From positions 1,178,001 through 1,242,000 of the forward strand of contig JAYKYS010000011.1 of NCBI GenBank assembly GCA_036924285.1: a DNA stretch of 64,000 bases, given 5' to 3'. This document shows positions 11,641-22,708 of the stretch, piece by piece. The notes below the pieces were generated by a model. It was not told where the DNA came from, did no database searches, and saw only the letters and a list, made by a program, of their open reading frames with translations. Made by a program: the position numbers and the translations under genes. Source of the stretch: Asterella californica. Taxonomy: Eukaryota; Streptophyta; Marchantiopsida; Marchantiales; Aytoniaceae. The stretch's first letter is position 1. Each line of letters starts with the position of its first letter.

Positions 11641-13630
11641 ACTTTCCACGCCATGAAAGGTGTAAACAGCTGTGGGTTCCGCATCTGTTACGGATCGCAT
11701 CAACTGTCAAACTCATGGATGAAATCATCCAGTTCAATGGTGCCCATCGTACTCGAGTAACGTCGAGGTCTCTTCGTGACCCCATAGATCTCGTCCATGT
11801 CATACAACAACGATGTGACGACATTAGACTCACCACCAGTAAACGCGTTGTCTGCGTCTGACTCGTCCTCTAGAACAACCAACGGCAACGGTGTAGGTAG
11901 TCGGTACCTCACCCCACTTTGTGTATACCCATTGTCCGAGAATTCCTCATCAGAATCTCTCGATAACTCCGTGATGATAGAATCTCACGGCCACACTCTC
12001 TAACCAGAATGTCGAAATCCCCGTCACCACCGTAACTACAACTTGCATATCTCCGCTCCTATTGAGATCACCTATCCCCTACTAGGACAGTCAAGGTAAA
12101 GACAACTTGTACCTGCTATCACCACAAGCAGCCTCTCACGGTCTGTTGATCGTCGCTCCAACTGCACCGTGAGAGAAACAAAGGTAGTCTGACTGATCAT
12201 CATTCCACCTCACTATCGACAACACACTAAAGTGAACTCACTCCGGAAATCAAGCGCCAACACAAACAAACGTCACGCACAAACAGGAAGCAGAATATGG
12301 AGGAGTTCCAACCACAAGAAGTTCAAACGATAATCCTCCACACTCAAACATTCACATAAAGAGAAACCCAATCCCACCCGGACTGACGCCTCCTCTTTCG
12401 TGACCACATGCACAATATATGATCGTCAACCGTCGTAACTGATACTTAAGGTCACTAACTAGATGTCCACACCTCTAGTAGCTCCAAAAATATCTACGTG
12501 GTAGCTCTACTAGCTCACTCAAGACAACTGCCACAAACTGTCTCTATATGCGTCTTTACGGTATAGGCAAACACTACCATAACAACAACTTCTCCCTAGT
12601 ACTCTAAGGTCGCCCTACCACTCCTTTGAAACATGCGAGAAGGTCTCCTACTACCTTAAACCAGTCCCTAAGTACTTGCACGCATCCTTGTAAGACATCA
12701 AGAGCTATTGGTCTAGTGGTACAGCCAAAGCTAACACTACAGAGTTAAGCGTCCAAGTCCAGAAACAGTGTTGGGATGGGTGACCTATTGGTTTTACACT
12801 TCTCACACAACTGAAACTTGGATACCTCTCTCACGCACGCACGCACGTCAGCAAGCTCGCTTGCGACGGACGCGGGCTCAGGCTCAGGCTCCGCTCCGCC
12901 TCCGCACTCACGCACCTCTGCTCCTCGAAATTTTGACTTGTCGTAACTCACAAACGGCTCGACCAAACTTCACAAAACTTCGTGCACTAGGACCGTCTCT
13001 CCAATGCGCTTCAAACAAGCCTACATCGATCTGACATTGATAAGTATTTTGTCTGCCATGCCCAAATGCGCACTTCAATCCGAACAAATCGCTTCAACAA
13101 TGTTCCGTCAAATTTCAGCAGCGCTTTCGCACTACCTCATCACCAAATTGACTCAGAACAGGTTCAGATGACAACCATCCACACAACGATCGATCACAAC
13201 ACCAAAACAAATCACTCCACGCACGCGCACACTCGTAAATCGAAGATACTAACGATCTGTCAACTCCGGAGATACCACCGGGAGCAATCCGCGACCTGAA
13301 ATCTCTCAACCAGGCCTCGCAATCTGAGTTCTTCAAGTGATAAAACGGTATGTACTCACTCCATCATGCCAACAGGCAATAGACAATCACTACAGTCGAG
13401 CCAAATCCACTCTATGCTCGCAGAGAATCTAGATCTCACTCACCAAGGCTACCCACCATAGCCAGGAGCTGGAAGGCTCAACTCGAAGAACTGAGATCTC
13501 CAAGCCCTACCTGCGAAGTATACCCCTAGTGGGCACTCCCACCAACTTGCCCTAACGGCACTAACGAACTTATCAGGATTCATCACTTCACACTCGGTCA
13601 ACCTAACCGAGTTGCCAAACTGACGTGACA
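11641..13630 (-). mobile_element. A1: 5' part of a Ty3/gypsy family-A element (LTR, leader, gag start)
   Basis: The element begins on the minus strand at 13630 with TGTCACG, the same start as A2 at 37443, and runs collinear with A2 through the leader into the start of gag (11912-11700, containing MDEIYG and IELDDFI). It is preceded by A2 integrase text, so A1 seems to have inserted into the 3' part of A2. Its 3' portion is missing beyond about 11640. A 10-bp stem (CTCTCACGGT with ACCGTGAGAG) lies at about 12137-12174 and is partly kept in A2 and A3. The LTR end and a target duplication could not be placed. Confidence 0.65.
12708..12792 (+). promoter_or_regulatory. tRNA-like A box and 5S rRNA-like module, antisense to element A1
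   Basis: On the plus strand, TTGGTCTAGTGGTA (12708-12721) resembles the D-arm/A box of plant tRNA-Glu. Then 12741-12792 resembles the internal control region of 5S rRNA: AGTTAAGCGT, a spacer, then GTGTTGGGATGGGTGACCT. GGATGGGTGACC is identical to the plant 5S C box as I know it. The rest of 5S rRNA is absent or unrecognisable, so this is not a working 5S gene. The same module is present in A2 and A3. Pol III activity is inferred, not shown. Confidence 0.65.
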
Positions 13631-13676
13631 GTCGGCTAAAATGATAGCCCATAGCCAACCATGATAACTGCATATC

Positions 13677-14160
13677 TCAATCTCTCAAGTGGTCCTTCTG
13701 CAAGTCATCCTTGCGCAATCCTCTCTTCATCGTCTGAAATATCCTCTCCGTCAAACCATCCGCCTCAGGATGATCTCGAGATGTAGTCCGATGATCAATC
13801 AGCGCCTGATCACACAAGGTATGAAACTCACCAAGAAACTCTGTACCTTGGTCTGTCAGCACTTCAACTGGTGCTCCAAAACGACTCAGACCTCGATCTA
13901 AGAACGCATACGCCGTCCCTTCACTCGCCTTGTCCGATAATACCACCAACTCAATCCACTTGGAGAAGTGCTCCACCATCATCAACACATATCGGTGGTG
14001 ACGTACGGTCAACAGTAAAGGTCTCACAAAATCCAAACTTCAACCGTAACCCAACCCCATAATCGATAAGGGGTGTAACTATGGAGTAGGAGCATTAAAT
14101 GATGCTCGTACTCGATCACAAACCACACATCGTGCGTGTAGTCGACAAACTGCTGCACAT
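13677..14160 (-). pseudogene. A2 integrase core, decayed
   Basis: The open part 14036-13677 shows MDFV, MVEHFSKWIELVVL, EVLTDQGTEFLGEF and DHPEADGLTERIFQTMKRGL, the usual text of a Ty3/gypsy integrase catalytic core with its D, D and E residues. The stretch 14160-14040 is the end of the zinc-binding region (DVQQFVDYTHDVW) in another frame. It continues the host text found right of element D (YWWRGMH at about 22712), which shows that D interrupted this gene. After the core it is cut off by A1 at 13630. Confidence 0.8.
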
Positions 14161-14175
14161 CGCAATCAGATTGTA

Positions 14176-15987
14176 TGTCGAGGCGAGAGTTTTCTGGGAA
14201 GGGCAGAACCTTTTAGCTGTGATACGCTTTTTAGCTGTGATACACCACCATGATTTCGCTCCGGCCAAGTTAAAACACACAGCGTGCAAGTAGATATTCA
14301 ACTTCGTGAGATTGAAAAGCTCACGCTCAAGGACTCAGAATATCAGAAAACTGCTCCTGTGAAGCACCAGCGCGTTCATCTAGAAGCTTCTCGTTTTCTT
14401 TTCAGAAAAGTGTGCGTACAAGTTATAGGTCTCCTCTCTACTCGATTCTGTCTACTAAGCTCAATCTATCGATGTCAAAACTCTGATCAGTCAGAAAATT
14501 CTCTTCAGACGTAACCTCGGTGTAAAATTTCTCTCCTCAGCTCTTCGATTCTCTCTACTCGATAGTCTCCGCACGGTAAACTCTACATTGCTCGATGATC
14601 GACAAACTGCGATAATGCGAAAATGGCTTGAGAATTTTCTCTCTCCGGAGTACACCCCTATGGGTTTTCCTCCACCCTACGTAACCTTCAGTGTCACCTG
14701 GTAGGGATAAAAGACGTCCTAAACAGATGGCAGCAGAAAAATAAATCACTGATAATAAAACTACACGTAAGAAGACTATTTCACTAAGCTTCGCAGGTTC
14801 ATCTGTACGGACGGTCACCGACTTGACTGTAAAGTCAGCATCTGACACTTCCACTCGAAGTAACTCCACCACGGCTACCTCTGGCCATCGGAATCACCTC
14901 GTTCTGACACGTGGAGCCCGAGTTATCATCATTGTCGTTTTCCGGTCCCCTTAAACTTCGAAATGTCGTAAGTATTGCCTCAGGTATCAGTTTCACTTGA
15001 TTTTTCAACCCAAGTGAATAATATTTCGAACTATACATTTTTCTACAAAAGAATTGGTACCGACTTGGAGTATCTTTGATGCCATCTCGCTACCCCATGA
15101 CTTAGAGGGCCGCAGCCGAATTCGTACTAATTACCCCGACAACCCGAAGATGAGAGGTCCATTTCGAAACCCGATGGTAATCTCCCTCTAGCATCCACAC
15201 TAGGTGACTGCACTAGTGCAGGGGTAGACGGAGGCATCCCGCATTCACGGTACGTTTACCCGACAATCCGAAGTTGAGAGGTCCATTTCGAAACCCGGTG
15301 GTAATCTCCCTCTAGCATCCACACTAGGTGACTGCAGTAGTGTAGGGGTAGACGGAGGCGTCCCGCATTCACGGTACGTTTAAGGGACATCTAGTGTCCC
15401 GCCCCTAGGCAACTTGGTGCCCCTCATATTCCCCCGAAGGGGTCAGCCTACTCCAAGCCGGTTGTGAGTCTGAAAGGATTTGATCCGGAGACCTCCTCCC
15501 TACAAGTTTCTCAGCTACACCATGGAAGCTGATCTCACAACTGGTTTTGAAGACCAGTTTCTAAGCTAATATGCAAGAAAGCTACGGTATTTTGTCTTTC
15601 CTTTGCTACCACGAAATAACTGCCATAACTTTCTCTAGAAATGCTCTTTTTGTACATTTCGAATTTTAAACAAATACTACATACTACAATCTACATGAGA
15701 ATAATCTAAAAAGTATTTTTCGAACTCACTCAAATTTATGGTAAATTTCCCGGTATCAGAAATCTTGTAGAAGAATCCCAAGTAACTTTTTGCCTGCAAC
15801 TCCGTTTGTAACTTTTGAACATACCACGGTGATCAGCGCGACGAGACCTACACCGTGGTGTTTTCAGATTTTTGAATGCTTACTTCCTCCAGAATCGACT
15901 TCTCTGAGGTCTTAGCTTCACTCAGAGAGACTAACTTCTAACTGAGAGGTGAATTATTCACTATGTGGAATAATTCACATCACGACA
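14176..15987 (-). repeat. D 3' LTR (left copy)
   Basis: It matches the copy at 20867-22708 almost throughout, including two adjacent imperfect units near 15130-15390 that each contain CTCTAGCATCCACACTAGGTG. It lacks a stretch of about 50 bp present near 20916-20968 of the other copy and instead repeats TTTTAGCTGTGATAC. The open frames inside it (for example 14555-14872) occur in both copies and look like LTR shadows, not genes. Confidence 0.85.
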
Positions 15988-16980
15988 TCCACCCCCTCTA
16001 AACCTGCACATCCTCTGGCATGTGCCAACCTCTTCATCCATCTGTTTTTCCCCATCAGCATCGTTCTCCTCTGCCTCAACCTCTTCAGTAGCCGAGGCGT
16101 CTTCATCTCTTGTCATACTCTCCTTCAGTAACTCAATAACCTTCGGTAGCAAGGCACGAGGGACTAGAATTGGCTTCAAGTCCCAAGGTACGTGAGGAAC
16201 GGTGAAGATAACCATCGGAGTTGTCACACTAGGATCCACACAACCAATCTCTCCAGCTGAAAAAGAAAATGCCTTACCATGGCTAACTATCATATGCTCA
16301 AAAGCTCGTTTTTCCACTTGAGTCAAGAAGCCACCCCCTCCTGTGTGGTGCTGCCCGAGTGTCTCTTGAGTAAACTCGTATCCTATTTGTTTAAGATCTC
16401 TCAGTACAGGCTCAGTGGCCGCTAACTCCATCTGCTGTTGTGCATCAACAGGTAACTGGGTCGCCACTGGTTTCACCTTCTTCGCTACAGTTTTGTATTT
16501 GGTGTGAACCTCTGCTTCTTCACGAGAGCCACACCAGCAGATTGCATCCTTCCATCCACTCTCTAGTCTAGGATGAGGACGAGATTGTAAACACGAGACA
16601 ACCTCCTCGTAGACTTTACGAGAGTGGATAGGGATCACCACCCTACCTCCCATCTGCTCCATCAACCTATCTACATCATCCAGCCAACGAACAAAAGATT
16701 GTACACTTACAAACTCCTCGTAAACACCAGAAATCATCTCATCTTCACTCAGAACTCCCGTACAGCACAGATTTTCTGTATACTTCTCCATATGTTTTTT
16801 ACTTTTCTCAGTCAAATCCTCTACTCGTGTGAACTCACTCCAATCATCAGAACTGAAAGTCATCAACCCAGATCTCCAACTATGTACAGTGTAGCTGTTC
16901 TCAAAATCTTGAGCAACCTCTTCGTTCGCCTCTTGTGATCCCACAGGCTGCTCAAGCACGATCATAGTAACAATAGATCC
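15961..16980 (-). pseudogene. D pol remnant fused across an internal deletion
   Basis: An open frame of 334 residues aligns with the start of element C pol: TKYKTVAKKVKPVA, GGGGFLTQVEK, EIGCVDPSVTTPMVIFTVPH and VPWDLKPILVPRALLPKVIE. Just where the reverse transcriptase should begin (after about LLKESM) it jumps to an acidic tail that ends MCRFRGGGCRD. In C the same end motif lies beyond the integrase, near 47725-47755. Reverse transcriptase, RNase H and integrase have therefore been removed in frame. Any product would lack catalytic function. It continues into the LTR. Confidence 0.85.
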
Positions 16981-17057
16981 ATCACTCTTGGTATCCCGTC
17001 CTACAAGAGTTTCAGAAAACCCTTGCTCCTACAGATAGGAGAATCTCTCAAGGTTTG

Positions 17058-18500
17058 TCAGTTTCGTTCGTGGTTCGTATGAACGGTCAGAAATTGCACA
17101 GAACGTCTGTCATCTGGACTACGGATCCTAGCATAGTGAGATCCGTCATCCATTACCTTGGTCTCCATTCGAACTGCAGTGATATAAGGCTGACCAAGAA
17201 TCACATGATATGAAGCAGAAGATTGCACGAAGAAATGCTGATCTACCTCCACATCACCTAGCTTCACCCTCACGTTAGGACAAGCGTCGTATAACTCACC
17301 CTTCTGGTTGTTTGCAGCTCGTAGTACCCAACCATGGTTCAGTTCAATAGGTCACTGACCTCTCTCATACACTTCTCGTGACATGATGTTGATCTCAGAA
17401 CCGTGATCAACTAACGCAGCAACATGTTCAAAGCTTTCAAGGCGAACTCGTGTAGCAGTCGTAGCACGAGCCTAGTGTCTCTTCCTGAAGTCACTATCAG
17501 TAGTTGGACTCTCATCGCCAGCTTCATCATCATCAAACTCAACAGTGTTGGTACCAGCAACTAACGCTTCTTGCTGATACTCTGTATCATCAGCCTCCTA
17601 AAAATACACCTTTCCGAACTCTACATCATTCATAGAAGCTCCTACCACATCAATCAACTACTTGCTCAGACATCACCTATCTCTTCTGCTTGATGATGTC
17701 GATGATCAGCTCGTGAAACTCCCTCTTCGCAATACCAAGAACTTCCTGAAGAGAAAACTTGATTTGTGCGTCAAGTATTCTCTGCTCCAAGATGCTCTTG
17801 AGATCAGTTGAAGTCTCAATATCAGCCGCCAACTTATAAGCCGGTCCCTTCTTCTTCTCTTGGGCAGTAAACCGTCTACCAGCAGTCGTTGGCTCCTGTT
17901 GAGATCTCTGCACGTCCTCCATCGGACCTGCTGCAGGTGGAGGAGCTGCAGAAGTAGACGAGATGTCTTCAGGAAGAGCCGCTCGTCTCCTTGTGACTCT
18001 TCGTCTGTCCCCAGTCTCCTCTAGAACTCCAGTATCAAGCTCAGAGGCTTCTCGCCGTCTCTTTTCCTCCACAAAAGCATCCTGCTAGTGAACGTGTCTA
18101 TCCACGTCCAAGAATGCTTTGATAGACGTAACATCAACAGGATCTCCCCACCCTATGACCCTACATATAGTTTCTGCTCCTCTCTTCAGTACTTCAGAAG
18201 GAACTTGAGTAGTATTCTTCTCAGTAGTCCTATCTAGCAACGTAAGACTAGAAGAAACTTCAATGTGACCGGCATATACATCAAGATTTATTGGTGGTGT
18301 CATCAATGCATTTACAGTTGCAGCTGCGGCGATCTGAGGTAAACTTCTCATGCCTCCTCGTCTAAAATGCGTGTTCAGCGGCTCTCCAGTCGAAGAAAGG
18401 TGTAGCCTATCGTTATGGTAGCAAACCACACCATCTCGCAGGACAGTCGTAAGCTCTTGATAGTCTCCACGAAATGATCAGGACTGTCACACCAGATACA
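17058..18500 (-). pseudogene. D gag C-terminal part and protease, broken frames
   Basis: This is collinear with residues of about 290-770 of the C gag-protease frame. The zinc-knuckle start HRCIWCDSPDH is at about 18490-18460, but the final cysteine of the knuckle is not visible. A Lys-rich segment KREFHELIIDIIKQKR is at about 17730-17680. The retropepsin motif DHGSEIN is at about 17405-17385, and ILGQPYITAVRMETKVMDDG lies at about 17200-17140. Stops and frameshifts (near 18085, 17660, 17600 and 17350) break it into at least three pieces. Confidence 0.75.
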
Positions 18501-18518
18501 TCTATGAACAGGAGCACC

Positions 18519-20827
18519 TCATGGACGTGCAGCAGCAGGCGCCGGTGGCTGCTCTGTCTGCAAGCCAGCTAACTCCACCTTCAGTTCTCTCATCTGCCGA
18601 ATCAAGTCTTTGATCTGGTTCGGCTGTCCGTGGTTCTCTACAGGTCTTTGAACCGGTGCTCTTTGTGCAGGAACTGGCACAACTGGCATCATAGGAACTG
18701 CAGCCGGGACAACAGGTCTAGGAGTTGGAGCCGGAGGTTGCTGTACTTGAGGAGCAGTGCGAGGTTGAGCGGTCACTTCTGCAAGCGGACGTCCTCCCAC
18801 AGCCACTCTTCCCCTCCTTTGTCTTGTTAATACAGCAACAGCGTCCTCGACTCTTCCCCAATCAGCAGTAACCCCTCCTTCAGCGGATCGATCAGTCAAC
18901 ATAAAGCATAACCGATCTACCGTAGCATCATCGGTAGCTTGCAGAAAAAGCTCTGTCCTTCTAGCATCTAAAGTTATGCATTCTAGAGTCAAAAGTTGTC
19001 GATATCTCCGATCAAACTCTCTCAGCATCTGATTCAGACCCATCATACGACCAGGTTGCTGCTCAACCCAGTCCAGAAACGTTCTTCTAGTGACTCTCTC
19101 TGAATCTTCTTCGAGAAACTCCTCTCGAAGAGATCGCTCGAAACTCATCCTGACACCTAGATTTCTTCTCTGTATATCCCTAACTTGGTCCCGCAACTCA
19201 GGAATAACAGCTAACTCAAAGCTGGTTATCATCTCTATGTCAGTAACTCTAACTAGCTCTATCTCTCCTCGGTACTGTAACGACCTATGTTACACATAGG
19301 AAGTTTGTCTATTAGTAAGGTGTTTAGTTCTAACTAAGTGTTGAGAATGTTTATTTGCTGCCAAAGTACTTTTAGGAGGTATCAAGTTAGTCATGACTAG
19401 CTAAAAGTTAGTTATGGTTAAACTTAGCTGTACTTTTGGCAGAATTCAGATATTTGCTAAAGAGTGAGCACTACTATCTTGTCATCTTGTCTAAAAAGTA
19501 GAAAGGAGGTGGAAAGTATCCCTTATCTCCTTTTTGACTTGATATTAGTGGTTGGATTAAAGTTGTGGACTTTGTGGGCATTAAAAACAAGAAGAGATTC
19601 CACATGTTTCCTTTTTAGTGGGTCCTAGTGTAGAGGGGGGGTGGAAATTCGAGATTCCTTGAGAATATTCTAGAATCCTTCTAGAAGTTGTTGACTTTAA
19701 AGGAATAAACCCATGTGAAAAGGTAAAAAGCCCATGTGATCAATGCTTTTACCTTAAGTAATATCTTAGTAAAACCCGGTAAAAGTAGTTACGGCTGAGT
19801 TACCAGAGGGTACCAAAGTAAAAACCTAGAATGTATAAATAGAGGAGTAGAGAAGAGCTCCTCATCCTTGTTTTCACATTGTCGTAATGACAACTTGAGT
19901 AATATAGAGAGTGTGGGATATTTTTAGCATGTGAAAACTCGAGAGACGTCGTTAGAATGGAAGATTTTAGTTGATGTGTTTAAGGAGATTTTTAGTTGAT
20001 AAGTCTGTGGGTGTATGAATGAGTGAACTCAGCATTTTCCCTTCAAGTTCATGGTGTGCTTCCATCAAAGCCATCAGAGGTGACCCCTGAGTGAGAGACA
20101 TGCCCGACATGTTGCAGATTCGTGGATGACGATCGTGGAGGTTGAGAGATCAAGGGGTAGTTGATCGATAGGACCGCGGAGGGTTTACATTTTTGGTTCC
20201 GTTGCCGGGACTTCACTTGAAGGGATCGTTGAACGATGTTTAGAGTTCAGTTCTATATTCGACAAAAGGAGATTATGAGAGAGCACATGGAGAGAACGTT
20301 GGGAGGAGAGAGAGCTAACGCGATGTTAGCAACGTTAGAACCTTTCGTGTATCCCGTAGTGATATATGACGCGTTCGAAGTCATTCTTTACATCTTGTTC
20401 ACTTAGAAAGGGTTTGAAGAGAGTTGAAAGAGTGTGCAACAAGAGTTGTAGAGGTGGATGACGATCGTGGAGGTTGAGAGATCGGGGGGTAGTTGATCGA
20501 TAGGACCGCGGAGGGTTTACAGTACTCACACAGATATCTAGAAATATCTCTTCTTTCAAACCTTCCACATCTATTAACTATCGCTTGCAAAGCTTTTGTG
20601 GATTTCAACTCACCCCCTCCAACGATTGGAAGTTGTTGGACCAGGGCCGCAAGCGTCTTCAAAATCTCATCTGTATCGAGACCAGATGCAGATGTCGCTG
20701 CAGTCGTAGGTGCTATAGAAGGTGCTGCAGTAGACGTAGATGCAGCAGCCGTAGAAGTAGCAGCAGCAGCGCTTCCGCTCTTTCGATCCATCTTCTTCTT
20801 CGTCTTGGAACTCAACTTCACGATCAA
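18519..20827 (-). pseudogene. D gag, interrupted by element F
   Basis: The N-terminal part is 20827-20522 (Ala/Thr-rich start, then DISRYLCEY) and the rest is 19275-18519 (ELAVIPELRDQ, EEDSERVTRRTFLDWVEQ, LREFDRRYRQL, DARRTELFLQATDD, then a Pro-rich tail). The two halves share a GTAC duplication, and the frame runs through when F and one GTAC are set aside. It aligns with C gag (EDSERVTKRTFLEWV, LREFDRQYAQL). The gag therefore seems to have been open until F inserted. Confidence 0.8.
19276..20521 (+). mobile_element. F: LTR retrotransposon reduced to one LTR, a scrap of interior and an LTR end
   Basis: It is flanked by GTAC (19272-19275 and 20522-20525) and starts TGTAACG. A full LTR runs 19276-20189, ending TTTACA, with TATAAATA near 19836. 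After TTTT comes a primer binding site, TGGTTCCGTTGCCGGGA (20194-20210), fitting the 3' end of tRNA-Glu as I infer it from base-pairing to the known 5' end. About 240 bp of interior follow, then a second LTR end (about 20454-20521) that repeats 20122-20189. Most of the element has been deleted. It encodes nothing recognisable. Confidence 0.8.
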
Positions 20828-20866
20828 TCATCCCAAGAAGCCTCTCAGTGGAAGCACCAGATTGTA

Positions 20867-22708
20867 TGTCGAGGTGAGAGTTTTCTGGGAAGGGCGGAAC
20901 CTTTTAGCTGTGATACGATCGTGAAGAGGAGGGCAAAAACCACATACGGAATACGGATCGTAAGAAAACACACCACCACGATTTCGCTCCGGTCAAGTTA
21001 AAACACACAGCGTGCAAGTAGATATTCAACTTCGTGAGATTGAAAAGCTCACGCTCAAGGACTCAGAATATCAGAAAACTGCTCCTGTGAAGCATCAGCG
21101 CGTTCATCTATAAGCTTCCCGTTTTCTTTTCAGAAAAGTGTGCGTACAAGTTATAGGTCTCCTCTCTACTCGATTCTGTCTACTAAGCTCAATCTCTCGA
21201 TATAAAAACTCTGATCAGTCAAAAAATTCTCTTCAGACGTAACCCCGGTGTAAAATTTCTCTCCTCAGCTCTTCGATTCTCTCTACTCGATAGTCTCCGC
21301 ACGGTAAACTCTACACTGCTCGATGATCGACAAACTACGATAATGCGATAATGGCTTGAGAATTTTCTCTCTCCGGAGTACACCCCTATGGGTTTTCCTC
21401 CACCCTACGTAACCTTCAGTGTCACCTGGCAGGGATAAAAGACGCCCTAAACAGATGGCAGCAGAAAAATAAATCACTGAAAATAAATCTACACGTAAGA
21501 GGACTATTTCACTAAGCTTCGCAGGTTCATCTGTACGGACGGTCACCGACTTGGCTGTAAAGTCAACATTTGACACCTCCACTCGAAGTAACTCCACCAC
21601 GGCTACCTCTGGCCATCAGAATAATCTCGTTTTGACACGTAGAGCCCGAGTTATCATCATTGTCGTTTTCCGGTCCCCTTAAACTTTGAAATGCCGTAAG
21701 TATTGCCTTAGGTATCAGTTTCACTTGATTTTTCAACCCAAGTGAATAATATTTCGAACTATACATTTTTCTACAAAAGAATTGGTACCAGCTTGGAGTA
21801 TCTTTGATGTCATCTCGCTACCCCATGACTTAGAGGGCCGTAACCAAATTCGTACTAATTACCCCGGCAACCCGAAGATGAGAGGTTCATTTCGAAACCC
21901 GGTGGTAATCTCCCTCTAGCATCCACACTAGGTGACTGCACTAGTGCAAGGGTAGACGGAGGCGTCCCGCATTCACGGTACGTTTACCCGACAACCCGAA
22001 GGTGAGAGGTCCATTTCGAAACCCGGTGGTAATCTCCCTCTAGCATCCACACTAGGTGACTGCACTAGTGCAGGGATAGACGGAGGCGTCCCGCATTCAC
22101 GATAGTTTAAGGGACATCTAGTGTCCCGCCTCTAGGCAACTTGGTGCCCCTCATATTCTCCCGAAGGGGCCAGCCTACTCCAAGCCGGTTGTGAGTCTGA
22201 AAGGATTTGATCCGGGGACCTCCTCCCTACAAGTTTCTCAGCTACACCACGGAAGCTGATCTCACAACTGGTTTTGAAGACCAGTTTCTAAGCTAATATG
22301 CTAGAAAGCTGCGGTATTTCGTCTTTCTTTTGCTAACACGAAGTGCCATAACTTTCTCTAGAAATGCTCTTTTTGTACATTTTGAATTTTTAAAAAATAC
22401 GACATACTACAACTACATGAGAAAAATCTAAAAAGTATTTTTCAACTCACTCAGATTTATGGTAAATTTCCCGATATCAGAAATCTTGTAGAAGAACCCC
22501 AAGTAATTTTTTGCCTGCAACTCCGTTTGTAAATTTTGAACATACCACGGTGATCAGCGCGACGAGACCTACGCCGCGGTGTTTTCAGATTTTTGAATGC
22601 TCACTTCCTCCAGAATCGACTTCTCTGAGGTCTTAGCTTCACTCAGAGAGACTAACTTCTAACTGAGAGGTGAATTATTCACTATGTGGAATAATTCACA
22701 TCACGACA
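20867..22708 (-). repeat. D 5' LTR (right copy)
   Basis: Partner of 14176-15987. On the minus strand it begins TGTCGTGATGTG at 22708, directly after A2 integrase text ending GMH. Inside are the two imperfect tandem units near 21860-22100. On the minus strand the interior side continues TACAATC, then TGGTGCTTCC, a possible primer binding site whose tRNA I could not assign. Scattered differences from the left copy make D clearly older than B and C. Confidence 0.85.

Larger units (their letters stand above)
14176..22708 (-). mobile_element. D: non-autonomous Ty3/gypsy element, relative of C, with pol deleted
   Basis: Two long repeats, 14176-15987 and 20867-22708, flank an internal region with gag and protease text on the minus strand. 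In plus orientation the repeats start TGTCGAGG and end CACGACA. A purine-rich tract lies next to the 3' LTR (15988-15999, minus AGAGGGGGTGGA), the same text as before the 3' LTR of C. Most of pol is missing. No matching target duplication was found: the right flank is ACGTGCAT, whereas the left flank reads CAGATTGTA, which also occurs just inside the other LTR. The left boundary is therefore uncertain by about 10 bp. The internal region is itself interrupted by F. Confidence 0.8.

Noticed and set aside
12708..12721. A complete tRNA gene at the A box
   Set aside because: Only the D-arm-like part is present; no anticodon arm, B box or acceptor pairing can be drawn.
12741..12792. A functional 5S rRNA gene
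   Set aside because: Only the internal control region is similar; the outer stems and most of the 120-nt gene are missing.
14555..14872. Minus-strand open frame of 105 codons in the D LTR (also 21283-21600)
   Set aside because: It occurs in both LTRs, has no recognisable domain, and sits where LTR control DNA is expected.
15130..15390. CRISPR-like repeats in the D LTR
   Set aside because: Only two imperfect units, present in both LTRs of a plant retrotransposon; this is a tandem duplication inside the LTR.
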